From NCBI GenBank assembly GCA_003556605.1, contig PWQX01000195.1, forward strand, positions 1-34,031: 34,031 nt of DNA, in the 5' to 3' direction. The stretch is from Spirochaetaceae bacterium. Its GTDB lineage: Bacteria > Spirochaetota > Spirochaetia > DSM-27196 > SLAA01. The notes under the pieces were generated by a model that saw only the letters and a list, made by a program, of their open reading frames with translations, did not search any database and had not been told where the DNA came from. Positions 18,373 through 26,721 of the stretch are shown here, piece by piece; the stretch's first letter is position 1, and every line of letters begins with the position of its first letter. Both the position numbers and the translations under genes were made by a program.

Positions 18373-19038
18373 ATGCCCCACGATATCGCCGTAGTGATCG
18401 GTTACGCACAGAGCCTCGACGGGAACGTCGCAACTTCAACCGGAGACTCGCGTTGGATCTCGGGGCCTGAGAGCCTTGAGTACGCCCACACGCTGCGCCG
18501 CGATAACGACGCAATCCTGGTGGGAATCGGAACTGTGCTGCGCGATGATCCGTTACTGACGTGTCGGCTGCCGCAGGCGCGCTCGCCGCACCGCGTAGTG
18601 CTTGACTCACAGCTGCGAGTTCCCTTGAACGCACAACTTGTGCGTACCGCCGCTGAAGTGCCGACCACGGTGTTCACTACGCATGCGCGTCTTGAAACCG
18701 AGGATGACATTGTACGGCGCCTGCGCCAAGCCGGAGTAGTGCTCAGCCCTACCCGTAGCGATGCTTCGGGTGCGCTCGATCTAAGCGAGGTACTCCGGCA
18801 CCTGCGGGCCTCCGGACGCAGCAGCGTGTTTGTTGAAGGCGGGGGAAGAATCATCACCAGTTTTCTCAGTGCCCAACTCGTTGATGAGCTTCACCTTGTG
18901 ATCGCCCCGATCCTGATCGGTGGCGGAGTCTCGGCGGTCGGTGATCTGGGAGTGCGTTCGCTTGCCGACGCGTTCCGGTTTCGCACCGTTGCGACAGAGC
19001 CACTGGGGGAGGACCTGCTGTGGAAGATGACTCGCTGA
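18373..19038 (+). CDS. Stand-alone RibD C-terminal (pyrimidine reductase / DHFR-like) family protein
   Basis: 'GYAQSLDGNVATSTGDSRWISGPESLEYAHTLRRDNDAILVGIGTVLRDDPLLTCRL', 'VFVEGGGRIITSFLSAQLVDELHLVIAPILIGGG'. No deaminase domain. Confidence 0.88.
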   Translation: MPHDIAVVIGYAQSLDGNVATSTGDSRWISGPESLEYAHTLRRDNDAILVGIGTVLRDDPLLTCRLPQARSPHRVVLDSQLRVPLNAQLVRTAAEVPTTVFTTHARLETEDDIVRRLRQAGVVLSPTRSDASGALDLSEVLRHLRASGRSSVFVEGGGRIITSFLSAQLVDELHLVIAPILIGGGVSAVGDLGVRSLADAFRFRTVATEPLGEDLLWKMTR

Positions 19039-20051
19039 GCTCGGCCTCGCAGACCGCCCGTGCGATGTATTTCACCGCTCCCCGCACAGTGGAAGTCCGT
19101 ACCATCGATATTCGACCTCCAGCGAGCTTTCAAGACAACGAAACGCAGTTGGTGCAATCGCGGCTGGCTGCCGTCAGTCACGGGAGCGAGCTCTTATTCT
19201 TTCGCGATGAGATGCCGTCACGCATTGAGGGCGAGACGATCACGGCGCTCGGCAACACCGGCCGGTATCCCCTCTGCTACGGCTACATGAACGTAGGGGT
19301 AACATCTGACCGGCGACGAGTGTTCGCGTTTCAACCGCATCAGGACCGGTTTTGGGCGACCGCTGAGCAGTTGATCGAGCTTCCCGACGCTGTGTCGGAT
19401 GACGACGCGGTTCTGTTGCCGAGCGTAGAGACGGCGCTCAGCGTTGTACACGACGCAGCACCCTTGGTGGGTGAGACGGTTGCGGTATTCGGACAAGGGG
19501 TGATCGGGCTGCTGGTATCGGAGGTGCTGAAGCGCGCGGGGGTCGTTGAGGTCGTAAGCGTTGACCCGCTCGAGCAGCGCCGAGCCTGCTCCCGGAAGCT
19601 GGGCTGTATGAGCTTCACACCGGCCGACTCTGCGCTGACGGAGGCGATCCTGGACCTGACCAAGGGACGCGGTGCGGATATCGCTATCAACACCAGCGCA
19701 AGTCAGGCCGCGCTGCAGCACGCCATCAACCTGACCGCGTTGCACGGCACCGTGGTGGAGGCATCGTGGTACGGGCGGAAACCTGTTGAGCTTACCCTGG
19801 GTGAAGCCTTTCATCGCCGCCGACTGACGCTCAAGAGCAGTCAGGTCTCGCGGGTTGACCCCAGATTGGGCGACCGCTGGAGTAAACAAAGGAGACTGGA
19901 GACAGCGCTGCGCCTCTGCGGCGAGCTGCGTCCCGGCAAGTATATTTCACACCGGTATCCGCTGGAACAGGCTCAGCAGGCGTTTGAGCTACTTGATAAT
20001 CATCCGCAGCAGGTGCTACAGATAGTGCTGCATATGGAACGCAAGGAGTAG
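19020..20051 (+). CDS. MDR-superfamily (zinc-binding alcohol dehydrogenase-like) oxidoreductase
   Basis: Rossmann 'GETVAVFGQGVIGLLVSEVLKRAGVVEVVSVDPLEQRR', 'TKGRGADIAINTSASQAALQHAINLTALHGTVVEASWYG'. Start either GTG 19020 (19-nt overlap with the previous gene) or ATG 19065. Confidence 0.8.
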   Translation: MEDDSLSSASQTARAMYFTAPRTVEVRTIDIRPPASFQDNETQLVQSRLAAVSHGSELLFFRDEMPSRIEGETITALGNTGRYPLCYGYMNVGVTSDRRRVFAFQPHQDRFWATAEQLIELPDAVSDDDAVLLPSVETALSVVHDAAPLVGETVAVFGQGVIGLLVSEVLKRAGVVEVVSVDPLEQRRACSRKLGCMSFTPADSALTEAILDLTKGRGADIAINTSASQAALQHAINLTALHGTVVEASWYGRKPVELTLGEAFHRRRLTLKSSQVSRVDPRLGDRWSKQRRLETALRLCGELRPGKYISHRYPLEQAQQAFELLDNHPQQVLQIVLHMERKE

Positions 20052-20058
20052 CGGTGCA

Positions 20059-20430
20059 ATGTACAGAACCGCAGTGATTCGACCGCTCAACGCGCATCAT
20101 TACCTGCAGGGAGACTTCGGTCGCGAATCAGAGCCGCACACCCATCCGTACCAGGTGGAGTGGATTCGCCAGAACCGTGAGCTCGATGAAAACGGCTTTG
20201 CAACCGATATCGCGGCGATGGAGCGAACGCTTGAAATGGTGTTAGAGCAGATCGATAACCGGCTGCTAAACGACTTGCCGTTCTTCCACGAGCGCCAGAC
20301 CAGCCTCGAAAACGTCGCGCGATATCTCGCCGAACGGCTTGACGGGGAGCTTCCGCAACCGGGCTCTCGTACCGAAATCAAGATCTGGGAATCGGCGACG
20401 GCGTGGGCCTCGTACGAGCGTGACTCTTGA
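20059..20430 (+). CDS. 6-pyruvoyl-tetrahydropterin synthase / QueD-family-like protein
   Basis: 'NAHHYL' and 'EPHTHPYQVEW' (zinc His positions), 'FATDIAAMERTLEMVLEQIDNRLLNDLP', 'QTSLENVARYLAERL', 'EIKIWESATAWASYE'. AAGGAG upstream. Confidence 0.8.
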   Translation: MYRTAVIRPLNAHHYLQGDFGRESEPHTHPYQVEWIRQNRELDENGFATDIAAMERTLEMVLEQIDNRLLNDLPFFHERQTSLENVARYLAERLDGELPQPGSRTEIKIWESATAWASYERDS

Positions 20431-21458
20431 CGCCGACTCTGGCAACCCCCCCGAGCAAGAATCAGAAGACCGGCGGCTACATCTATAATGCGCGGATCGC
20501 TGCGATCTTGGGACGCCGAGGCCTGCTGCGGCATGAGTTCGTCCGGCCTGAAGATATCGACACGTGGATTCTGCGCCGCGCGGAGTCGCAGCGCGGCGCC
20601 GACCACCCGGCGCCCGTAATACTCGACAGCTTATACATCAACTGCGCCGACCGCTTGGCGGCGGTGCGCGTGCCGACCGCCGAGGCGGGCCAGCGCTGGA
20701 TTCTACTCGCGCACTTATTGCCTTCCCAAGAGACGAACGGTCCCGGCGAGCGCGGCTGTGAGGCTACCATCCTGCCCTTGTTCGATGCGGCAATCACACC
20801 CAGCCGGCATATGCGCGAGCTCCTGAACAGCCGCGGACTGCCGGCAGAAGCGCTCGCGGTTTGTCCCCCCGGGACCGAGCTGCCTCCCAAACCGGCTGCA
20901 CCCGATCCGGCGCAGCCGCTCCAGGTGCTCACGATCGCGAGCTGGATACCACGCAAGAACCTGGAAGCCGTATTGGACGCGCTTGAGCAATGCCGCGAGC
21001 TTGCTTGGCACTGGAACATCGTAGGCTTAGCGGATCACAACACCGAATACGTTCGGCAGTTGCTCCTTCGCATCGCAAACAGCCCCGTCGGCGGCCGTGT
21101 TACGTGTCACGGCGTGCTCGATGCTCCCGCCTTGCAGAGGCTCTGGAGCCGCACTGCGCTGTTTGCGCTTGCCACACGGTTCGAGAGTTACGGCATGGTG
21201 TTCGCTGAAGCGCTCAGCTACGGCATCCCGGTGGTGGCGCCGCGCACGGGCGCCGTACCGGAGATCGTCGACAGCGGCGCAACAGGTATTCTGTACGACC
21301 TCGACTGTCCCGCGCTGTTAGCCCAAGCCATGCGCGAGTTGCTTAGCGATCAACGCTTCCGCGCGCGGCTCGCACGCGCGGCCCGCGCCGCCGCGTGCAA
21401 GTTGCCCACATGGGAGCAGACGGCCGCCGCCTTCGCGGCGTTCTGCGGTGCCTGCTGA
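20427..21458 (+). CDS. Glycosyltransferase family 4-like
   Basis: TTG start overlaps the PTPS stop. 'GGYIYNARIAAILGRRG', 'SRHMRELLNSRGL', 'VLTIASWIPRKNLEAVLDAL', 'ALATRFESYGMVFAEALSYGIPVVAPRTGAVPEIV'. Confidence 0.85.
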   Translation: MTPTLATPPSKNQKTGGYIYNARIAAILGRRGLLRHEFVRPEDIDTWILRRAESQRGADHPAPVILDSLYINCADRLAAVRVPTAEAGQRWILLAHLLPSQETNGPGERGCEATILPLFDAAITPSRHMRELLNSRGLPAEALAVCPPGTELPPKPAAPDPAQPLQVLTIASWIPRKNLEAVLDALEQCRELAWHWNIVGLADHNTEYVRQLLLRIANSPVGGRVTCHGVLDAPALQRLWSRTALFALATRFESYGMVFAEALSYGIPVVAPRTGAVPEIVDSGATGILYDLDCPALLAQAMRELLSDQRFRARLARAARAAACKLPTWEQTAAAFAAFCGAC

Positions 21459-22713
21459 CGTGGCGGCGCATAAGACCACTTATCGGCATTCGGCCTTTGG
21501 GCTGCTTATTGCCGGCCAAGTCACTTCGAAGCTGGGACACGCGGTATTCTTAATTGTTCTTACGTTGTATCTCAAACAGCTTACCGACTCGGCGCGTGTT
21601 CTCGGGGCGGCGCAGTTTCTTTCGTACCTACCGGCTCTCTTGTTGGGACCGTTCGCCGGTGTGTTGGTTGACCGCTTTGACCGCAAACGCCTGCTCGTGG
21701 GCTCGGATTTGGCACGGGGCGCCGCGATCATGCTCGTTGCTGCAGCCGCCCGTTACGGCGGCGCCGCTACGGTGGTGCTGTTGTTCGTTCTCGCGGCTTT
21801 GGTCAGCATCTGTCAGGCGGTGTTTCTGCCCACGGTACAGGCGCTCTTACCGGACGTGGTTCCGCCGCAGCGGCTACGCAGCCGAAACGCGGTGCGCGGC
21901 GCCGGTGTACAGCTGGCAAACCTGGCCGGGAATGCAGCCGGCGGCATGCTGTTCGCCGCGTTCGGCGGGCCGGTGGTACTGCTGTATACCGGCGTTACCT
22001 TCTTGCTGTCGGCCGCCCAAGAGCAACTGATACGGGTACCGCGCCGGCCCCCACGCGCGCACGCTGCAGGGATTGGAGCACAAACGGTGTCGGCACTGCG
22101 CTACGTGCGAGTAAGACCCGGGGTGGCGGCTGCGGTGGTAACACACGGCGTAGTCGGATTGAGCTTCCCGCCGTTGCTCCTGGCCTTACCATTTGTGGTG
22201 ATGGACGACCTTGGGTTACCGGAGAGCTTTTTCGGGTTCTATCTAGCGGCGGTCTTGGCAGGAGGAATTTTGGGATATCTCTGGTTTGGCAGCATCCGTT
22301 CGCACCGCGTACCGGAGCGCACGCTGTTACTCGCGGGGTTCATGTTGTTGGCTCTTGGAGTCTCCGCCGCAGGTGTGTGGATGCAGCCTATTCCGCTGTT
22401 TCCCGCCTTCACGGCCGCAGGCTTGGGCGCCGGGATGGTGAATCTGGCTTTGGTAACCGCATTACAGCGCAGCACCCCCTCGGCGCGTAGAGGCCGCGTG
22501 TTCGGCCTCTACGAATCAACCGCAGCGGCTGCCTCGGCACTGGGTTTCGCGCTGGCCGGACCGCTGGTAGACCTCTTCCGCGACCGTTTGTCGGTGTTGG
22601 TGCTGGCGGTGGGAATAGCGCTGATACTGTACTGGGCGCGGCTCTTGTGGTCGCCCGCAGTCAAAAAACTGGTTCAATCGCCGGGGGCGAACTCAGCCAG
22701 AGAGTCAATGTAG
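21448..22713 (+). CDS. MFS transporter (EntS/MFS_3-like efflux type)
   Basis: GTG start overlaps the GT end. 12-TM-like hydrophobicity. 'FGLLIAGQVTSKLGHAVFLIVLTLYLKQLT', 'GPFAGVLVDRFDRKRLLVGSDLARG'. Confidence 0.85.
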   Translation: MPADVAAHKTTYRHSAFGLLIAGQVTSKLGHAVFLIVLTLYLKQLTDSARVLGAAQFLSYLPALLLGPFAGVLVDRFDRKRLLVGSDLARGAAIMLVAAAARYGGAATVVLLFVLAALVSICQAVFLPTVQALLPDVVPPQRLRSRNAVRGAGVQLANLAGNAAGGMLFAAFGGPVVLLYTGVTFLLSAAQEQLIRVPRRPPRAHAAGIGAQTVSALRYVRVRPGVAAAVVTHGVVGLSFPPLLLALPFVVMDDLGLPESFFGFYLAAVLAGGILGYLWFGSIRSHRVPERTLLLAGFMLLALGVSAAGVWMQPIPLFPAFTAAGLGAGMVNLALVTALQRSTPSARRGRVFGLYESTAAAASALGFALAGPLVDLFRDRLSVLVLAVGIALILYWARLLWSPAVKKLVQSPGANSARESM

Positions 22714-25301
22714 CTCTCAAAACGCGAATACTCCCCGCGGAGCCGCTCAACCGCCGGAAGCGCGTGCCCAAATTGCTTGGTCCGCGCGGCCTCCTCCAAC
22801 TCGTCAGCCGCGTCACCAAGCGGGAACGCCGCAAGACTGCGCGCGCCGCCCTTGATTGCGTGCGCGCCGAGCCGCACGGTGTCCCAGTCTTCTTCTGCAA
22901 CCGCAATGTCAATACGCTCGAGCTCAGACTCGGTCTGCGTTCGGAACCTGCCGACAACCCGAACAACGACGTCGCGCCGGCCCATGAATGCCGCAACAGC
23001 GGCATCCCAATCAAACACCGGCGAGCCGGCAAGTTTTCCACCGGGAGCGCCGGACCCAACGGTACCGGACCCGGCGGCGGCCACGGCAGACGTGGACTCG
23101 ACAGACGCGGACTCGCCCGCCTGTGTTTCGACATCGGCCGCTCCCCCGGACACAGGGCCATCAACGAGCCCGGCCGGCTCCCCTCCTGCGCCGGTCCATT
23201 CTTGGGCAACCGGAACGCGCTCGGCGCTTAGCAACCAGCGCCGTAACAGCGGGACCACATCTCTATTCCTGAATGGCTTGCTCAAGAAGTCATTCATTCC
23301 GGCATCAAGGCACCGGTCACGCTCGTCGCGAATTGCGTTCGCGGTAACTGCGATAATCGGTACTTTGGAGTTGAACTCGCGAATCGCCCGCGCAGCCTCA
23401 TATCCGTTCAGGCGCGGCATCTGCACGTCCATAAACACGAGGTCGAAAGCTCTTTCGCGTATCAAATCCACCGCCTCCTGTCCATCCGAGGCGACTCGCG
23501 TGCCGTAGCCCATCTTTGTGAGTATCGTCTCGAACAGTTGCTGATTAACCGGATGGTCCTCAGCAACAAGTACCGTATAGTCGCCGGTTGCGGGCTCAGC
23601 CGCGCCGCCCGCAGGCGTTTCCTCCTCATCGAGCTCCTCGAGCTCTTCAACGAGCTCCGCCGCCCCCTCGTCATCGGCGCCGTCTAGCGTCTCAATCCGT
23701 GAGGAGAAAGCGCCTGAGCCGGCGCCATGCTCGCGCTCGTCATCTATTGCGCTGATAACCCAAACTCCCAGCACGCGATTCAACGTGTCGAACAGTACAC
23801 GCCACTTGACCGGCTTGTTGAGGTACCCGCTGAACCATTTCAAGAGCTTCATTTTCGCTTCAGTTGCGCTCTTGCCGGCGGGGCTGAGAAGAATGAGCTT
23901 GGTACCTCTAATCTCCGCATCCGCGTTGACCTCACTGGCAACCTGCCACCCATCCATACCGGTCAAGTCCTGATCAACGAGCGCCACATCAAACGGCCGG
24001 CCCTCTCGCACCGCCGCCCGCAAAGCCTCTATACCCTCTTCTCCGGACCTGACCTTTACAACATCGCCACCCCATTCCCTCACGTAGCGCAACAACACTG
24101 CCGAAGCAACTCGGCTATCATCGATAATCAAAATCCGGCGCCCCTCGCATATGCGTTGCGCCGGCGCCGTATCGCCGAGCCCGTTGCCGGGAGTGCTCAA
24201 AGGAATGCGAAACCAGAACCGAGACCCTTTGCCCACCCGGCTGCTCACACCTAAGCGCCCGTGCATCATCTCGACAAGATTTTTGGAGATCGAAAGCCCC
24301 AAACCGGTGCCTCCGAATCGACGAGTTGTCGAGGAGTCCACCTGTCTGAACGCTTGGAACAGCAGTTCACACTTGTCCCGCGCTATACCGATTCCGGAGT
24401 CTATCACCTCAAAGTGAATGAGGCGCTGCCCGTCGTCCGCCGAGACCGGCCACACGCGTATGATGATATAGCCCTGAGAGGTGAACTTCACCGCGTTATT
24501 GAATAGGTTAACGATAATCTGCCGCAGGCGGACCGGGTCGCCGGAGATCGTCTGCGGAAGCCTGGGGTCGAGAAAGATCACCACCTCCAGCCCTTTCTTA
24601 TGGGCCTCGAGGCTCACCATATCGACCGCATCTTCAGTCATCGTCAGGAGATCAAACTGTATCACCTCCAGCGAGAGCTTGCCGGCTTCTATTTTCGAGA
24701 AGTCAAGGATGTCGTTGATCAGCCCTAACAGTACTTCGGCCGAAAACTGAATCTGCTCGCCGTACTCGCGCTGCTCCGCATCAAGCTGGGTATCAAGTAG
24801 AAGCTCGGCTATTCCGGTAATGGTATGCAGCGGTGTCCTGATCTCGTGGCTCATGTTTGCGAGAAAGGCCGACTTCGTTTTGGTGGCTCTTTCAGCGGTG
24901 TCTTTGGCTTGCTTAAGCCGAATCTCGGTGTTCTTCTGTTCCGACACGTCTTCGATCAGTGCAAAGAGCATCTGCGCATCGGAGCTCGCGCCTGCGGTAG
25001 AGCCGAGCGAAACCTTCCACCAGCGGGACTCGCCCGATACAGCTCTCGGCCTAACCGACAGCTGCCGGGTCTCGGCCGGCTGCCCGTGAACAACAGCGAT
25101 GGCAGCGGCAAGGCGCGAGGCATCCTCTTCGACCACAAAACACATCAGCTCGGCCCCGAGCGGATCGTCAGCCCCTTCACCGAGCAGCTTCACGAAAGCG
25201 TCGTTGCAGTACTCAATCGCCCCGGAAGCTTTGAGAAGAAGCATTCCAATCGGGGAATTGGCGAATGCTGCGCTAAACTGTTGGTTGAATCGTGATTTCA
25301 C
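22674..25301 (-). CDS. Hybrid sensor histidine kinase (PAS-HisKA-HATPase-REC-REC-Hpt)
   Basis: 'FANSPIGMLLLKASGAIEYCNDAFVKLLG' PAS, 'SAFLANMSHEIRTPLHTITGIAELLL' HisKA, 'FGGTGLGLSISKNLVEMMHG', two receivers ('ILIIDDSRVAS...', 'VLVAEDHPVNQQLF...'), 'AHAIKGGARSL' Hpt. Confidence 0.93.
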   Translation of the reverse strand: MKSRFNQQFSAAFANSPIGMLLLKASGAIEYCNDAFVKLLGEGADDPLGAELMCFVVEEDASRLAAAIAVVHGQPAETRQLSVRPRAVSGESRWWKVSLGSTAGASSDAQMLFALIEDVSEQKNTEIRLKQAKDTAERATKTKSAFLANMSHEIRTPLHTITGIAELLLDTQLDAEQREYGEQIQFSAEVLLGLINDILDFSKIEAGKLSLEVIQFDLLTMTEDAVDMVSLEAHKKGLEVVIFLDPRLPQTISGDPVRLRQIIVNLFNNAVKFTSQGYIIIRVWPVSADDGQRLIHFEVIDSGIGIARDKCELLFQAFRQVDSSTTRRFGGTGLGLSISKNLVEMMHGRLGVSSRVGKGSRFWFRIPLSTPGNGLGDTAPAQRICEGRRILIIDDSRVASAVLLRYVREWGGDVVKVRSGEEGIEALRAAVREGRPFDVALVDQDLTGMDGWQVASEVNADAEIRGTKLILLSPAGKSATEAKMKLLKWFSGYLNKPVKWRVLFDTLNRVLGVWVISAIDDEREHGAGSGAFSSRIETLDGADDEGAAELVEELEELDEEETPAGGAAEPATGDYTVLVAEDHPVNQQLFETILTKMGYGTRVASDGQEAVDLIRERAFDLVFMDVQMPRLNGYEAARAIREFNSKVPIIAVTANAIRDERDRCLDAGMNDFLSKPFRNRDVVPLLRRWLLSAERVPVAQEWTGAGGEPAGLVDGPVSGGAADVETQAGESASVESTSAVAAAGSGTVGSGAPGGKLAGSPVFDWDAAVAAFMGRRDVVVRVVGRFRTQTESELERIDIAVAEEDWDTVRLGAHAIKGGARSLAAFPLGDAADELEEAARTKQFGHALPAVERLRGEYSRFESYIDSLAEFAPGD

Positions 25302-25347
25302 CGGTTTGCCTCAAAACGAATGGTGTAGCGCTATTGGAAGAACCGGT

Positions 25348-26607
25348 TCAGAAGTTCATACGCAGTACTTCGGTGGCCTTCTTGAGAATCCACTCCGGTC
25401 TCAACGGCTTAATGATATAACTGCTCACCCCGTATCTCAACGCTTCGATAACCGTTTCCTTCTTTGAGAGTGCCGACAACACGATAACCGGCAGTTTGAG
25501 CCCGCGTTGCTTCAGTTCATGCAACACCTGGAAACCGTTCATCTCCGGCATCATCAGATCCAGAAATACAAGATCAAAAGTCTCCAGATCACCCGAGTGC
25601 ATAAACTCCTTACCGTTGTTGAACGCCGTGATGCGGAACCCGGTATCGGCAAACGCAGTGTCTATCAGTTCTTGAATGACAATATCGTCGTCAATGACCG
25701 CGACCGAAACGTGCTGTTCAATTTCTTCAAGACCTTGCTCAACCGTCTTCTCATCTTCGAACTTCATGTCGAACGATTCAGCGCCTCCTTTCTTAGGGGC
25801 GGCGGTTTTAAGAAAGTTTCCTCGGACGCTGCTGTCCTCCGCATCCATGTACGCGCCTGCCTTCTTCCCGAGCAGGCCGTCCATCGCGTGCTCAATACTG
25901 TTGGTCACCTCAACCTCGCGATACTGATCGCGCGTACCGACGAACGCTTTCACGTGCTCGTTGTTGGTCAGAATCTTCACGAAGCGCGGTTTGGTCTTGG
26001 TGTAGGTGAGAATATTGCTCAATAGCAGGTCGAGCTTAACGGTATTGTCGTCACCGATCTCTACATGCGGCATGATCAACAGAACGCGCGGCGTTTCAAT
26101 CTCGTAGAGATGCATCAGCTCCGTAATCTTGTACTTCAGAAGCTCGATTTTTTCCGTATTCAAGCCTTCCGCGACCTCGATAAAGAGAATCTCGTCGTTG
26201 ACGTGCGCCTCAATAATGCACGGGGTATTATCGAGCTTGACGTTCACACCGAGAATCTCACCCATCGTGTGCAGCAGCGAATCCACCTTGACCGGTTTGG
26301 AGACGAACTTCTTCACCCCGTACTTCGCAGCCTGCATGATCTTTTCGCGCTCTATGCGCGCCGAGCACATGATTACCGGAGTATTGGCGGTATTCGGGTC
26401 GCTCTTCTTCTTCTTCAACAACTCGAGCGAGCTCGCACGCGACAGGTAGTAATCCATTATCACTAGGTCCGGCATGCTCTGACGCAGTTTGACCGCCCCG
26501 TCGAGACCGTTTACCGAGAGAATGACCTCGAACCCGTATGCCCCCAGCTTCTGCTTGAGGAAATCACGAAATAGCTGAGATTCGTCTATGACGAGAATCT
26601 TCTTCAT
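25348..26607 (-). CDS. Response regulator with two receiver domains flanking a STAS-like central domain
   Basis: N-terminal 'MKKILVIDESQLFRDFLKQ...LVIMDYYLS...VSKPVKV' and C-terminal 'VAVIDDDIVIQELID...LVFLDLMMPEMNGF...IIKPLRP' receivers. Central region about aa 125-250. Confidence 0.88.
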   Translation of the reverse strand: MKKILVIDESQLFRDFLKQKLGAYGFEVILSVNGLDGAVKLRQSMPDLVIMDYYLSRASSLELLKKKKSDPNTANTPVIMCSARIEREKIMQAAKYGVKKFVSKPVKVDSLLHTMGEILGVNVKLDNTPCIIEAHVNDEILFIEVAEGLNTEKIELLKYKITELMHLYEIETPRVLLIMPHVEIGDDNTVKLDLLLSNILTYTKTKPRFVKILTNNEHVKAFVGTRDQYREVEVTNSIEHAMDGLLGKKAGAYMDAEDSSVRGNFLKTAAPKKGGAESFDMKFEDEKTVEQGLEEIEQHVSVAVIDDDIVIQELIDTAFADTGFRITAFNNGKEFMHSGDLETFDLVFLDLMMPEMNGFQVLHELKQRGLKLPVIVLSALSKKETVIEALRYGVSSYIIKPLRPEWILKKATEVLRMNF

Positions 26608-26631
26608 ATTGAACGCCGCTCCGTTGCTTTA

Positions 26632-26660
26632 GTTATATGCGGATTCACCATAGTTTTCAA
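26632..26660 (-). promoter_or_regulatory. Candidate sigma70-like promoter for the response regulator/histidine kinase operon
   Basis: Minus strand TTGAAA (26655-26660), 17-nt spacer, TATAAC (26632-26637). Confidence 0.5.
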
Positions 26661-26670
26661 CAATTGTCGA

Positions 26671-26700
26671 TTGACACAGCTTAACAATGCTCGCTAGGAT
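26671..26700 (+). promoter_or_regulatory. Candidate sigma70-like promoter for the phosphohexomutase
   Basis: Perfect TTGACA (26671-26676), 18-nt spacer, TAGGAT (26695-26700). Confidence 0.45.
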
Positions 26701-26721
26701 CGCTTTAGTGTAGGTTTACGC

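Noticed and set aside
20446-20452. C7 homopolymer near the glycosyltransferase start, possible phase-variation tract
   Set aside because: Seven bases is short for slippage-mediated switching in a GC-rich genome, and the ORF is intact in the given sequence.
22647-23231. Plus-strand ORFs (194 and 243 aa) opposite the hybrid kinase
   Set aside because: Antisense to well-supported receiver/Hpt domains; Ser/Pro/Arg-rich translation typical of GC-rich shadow ORFs.
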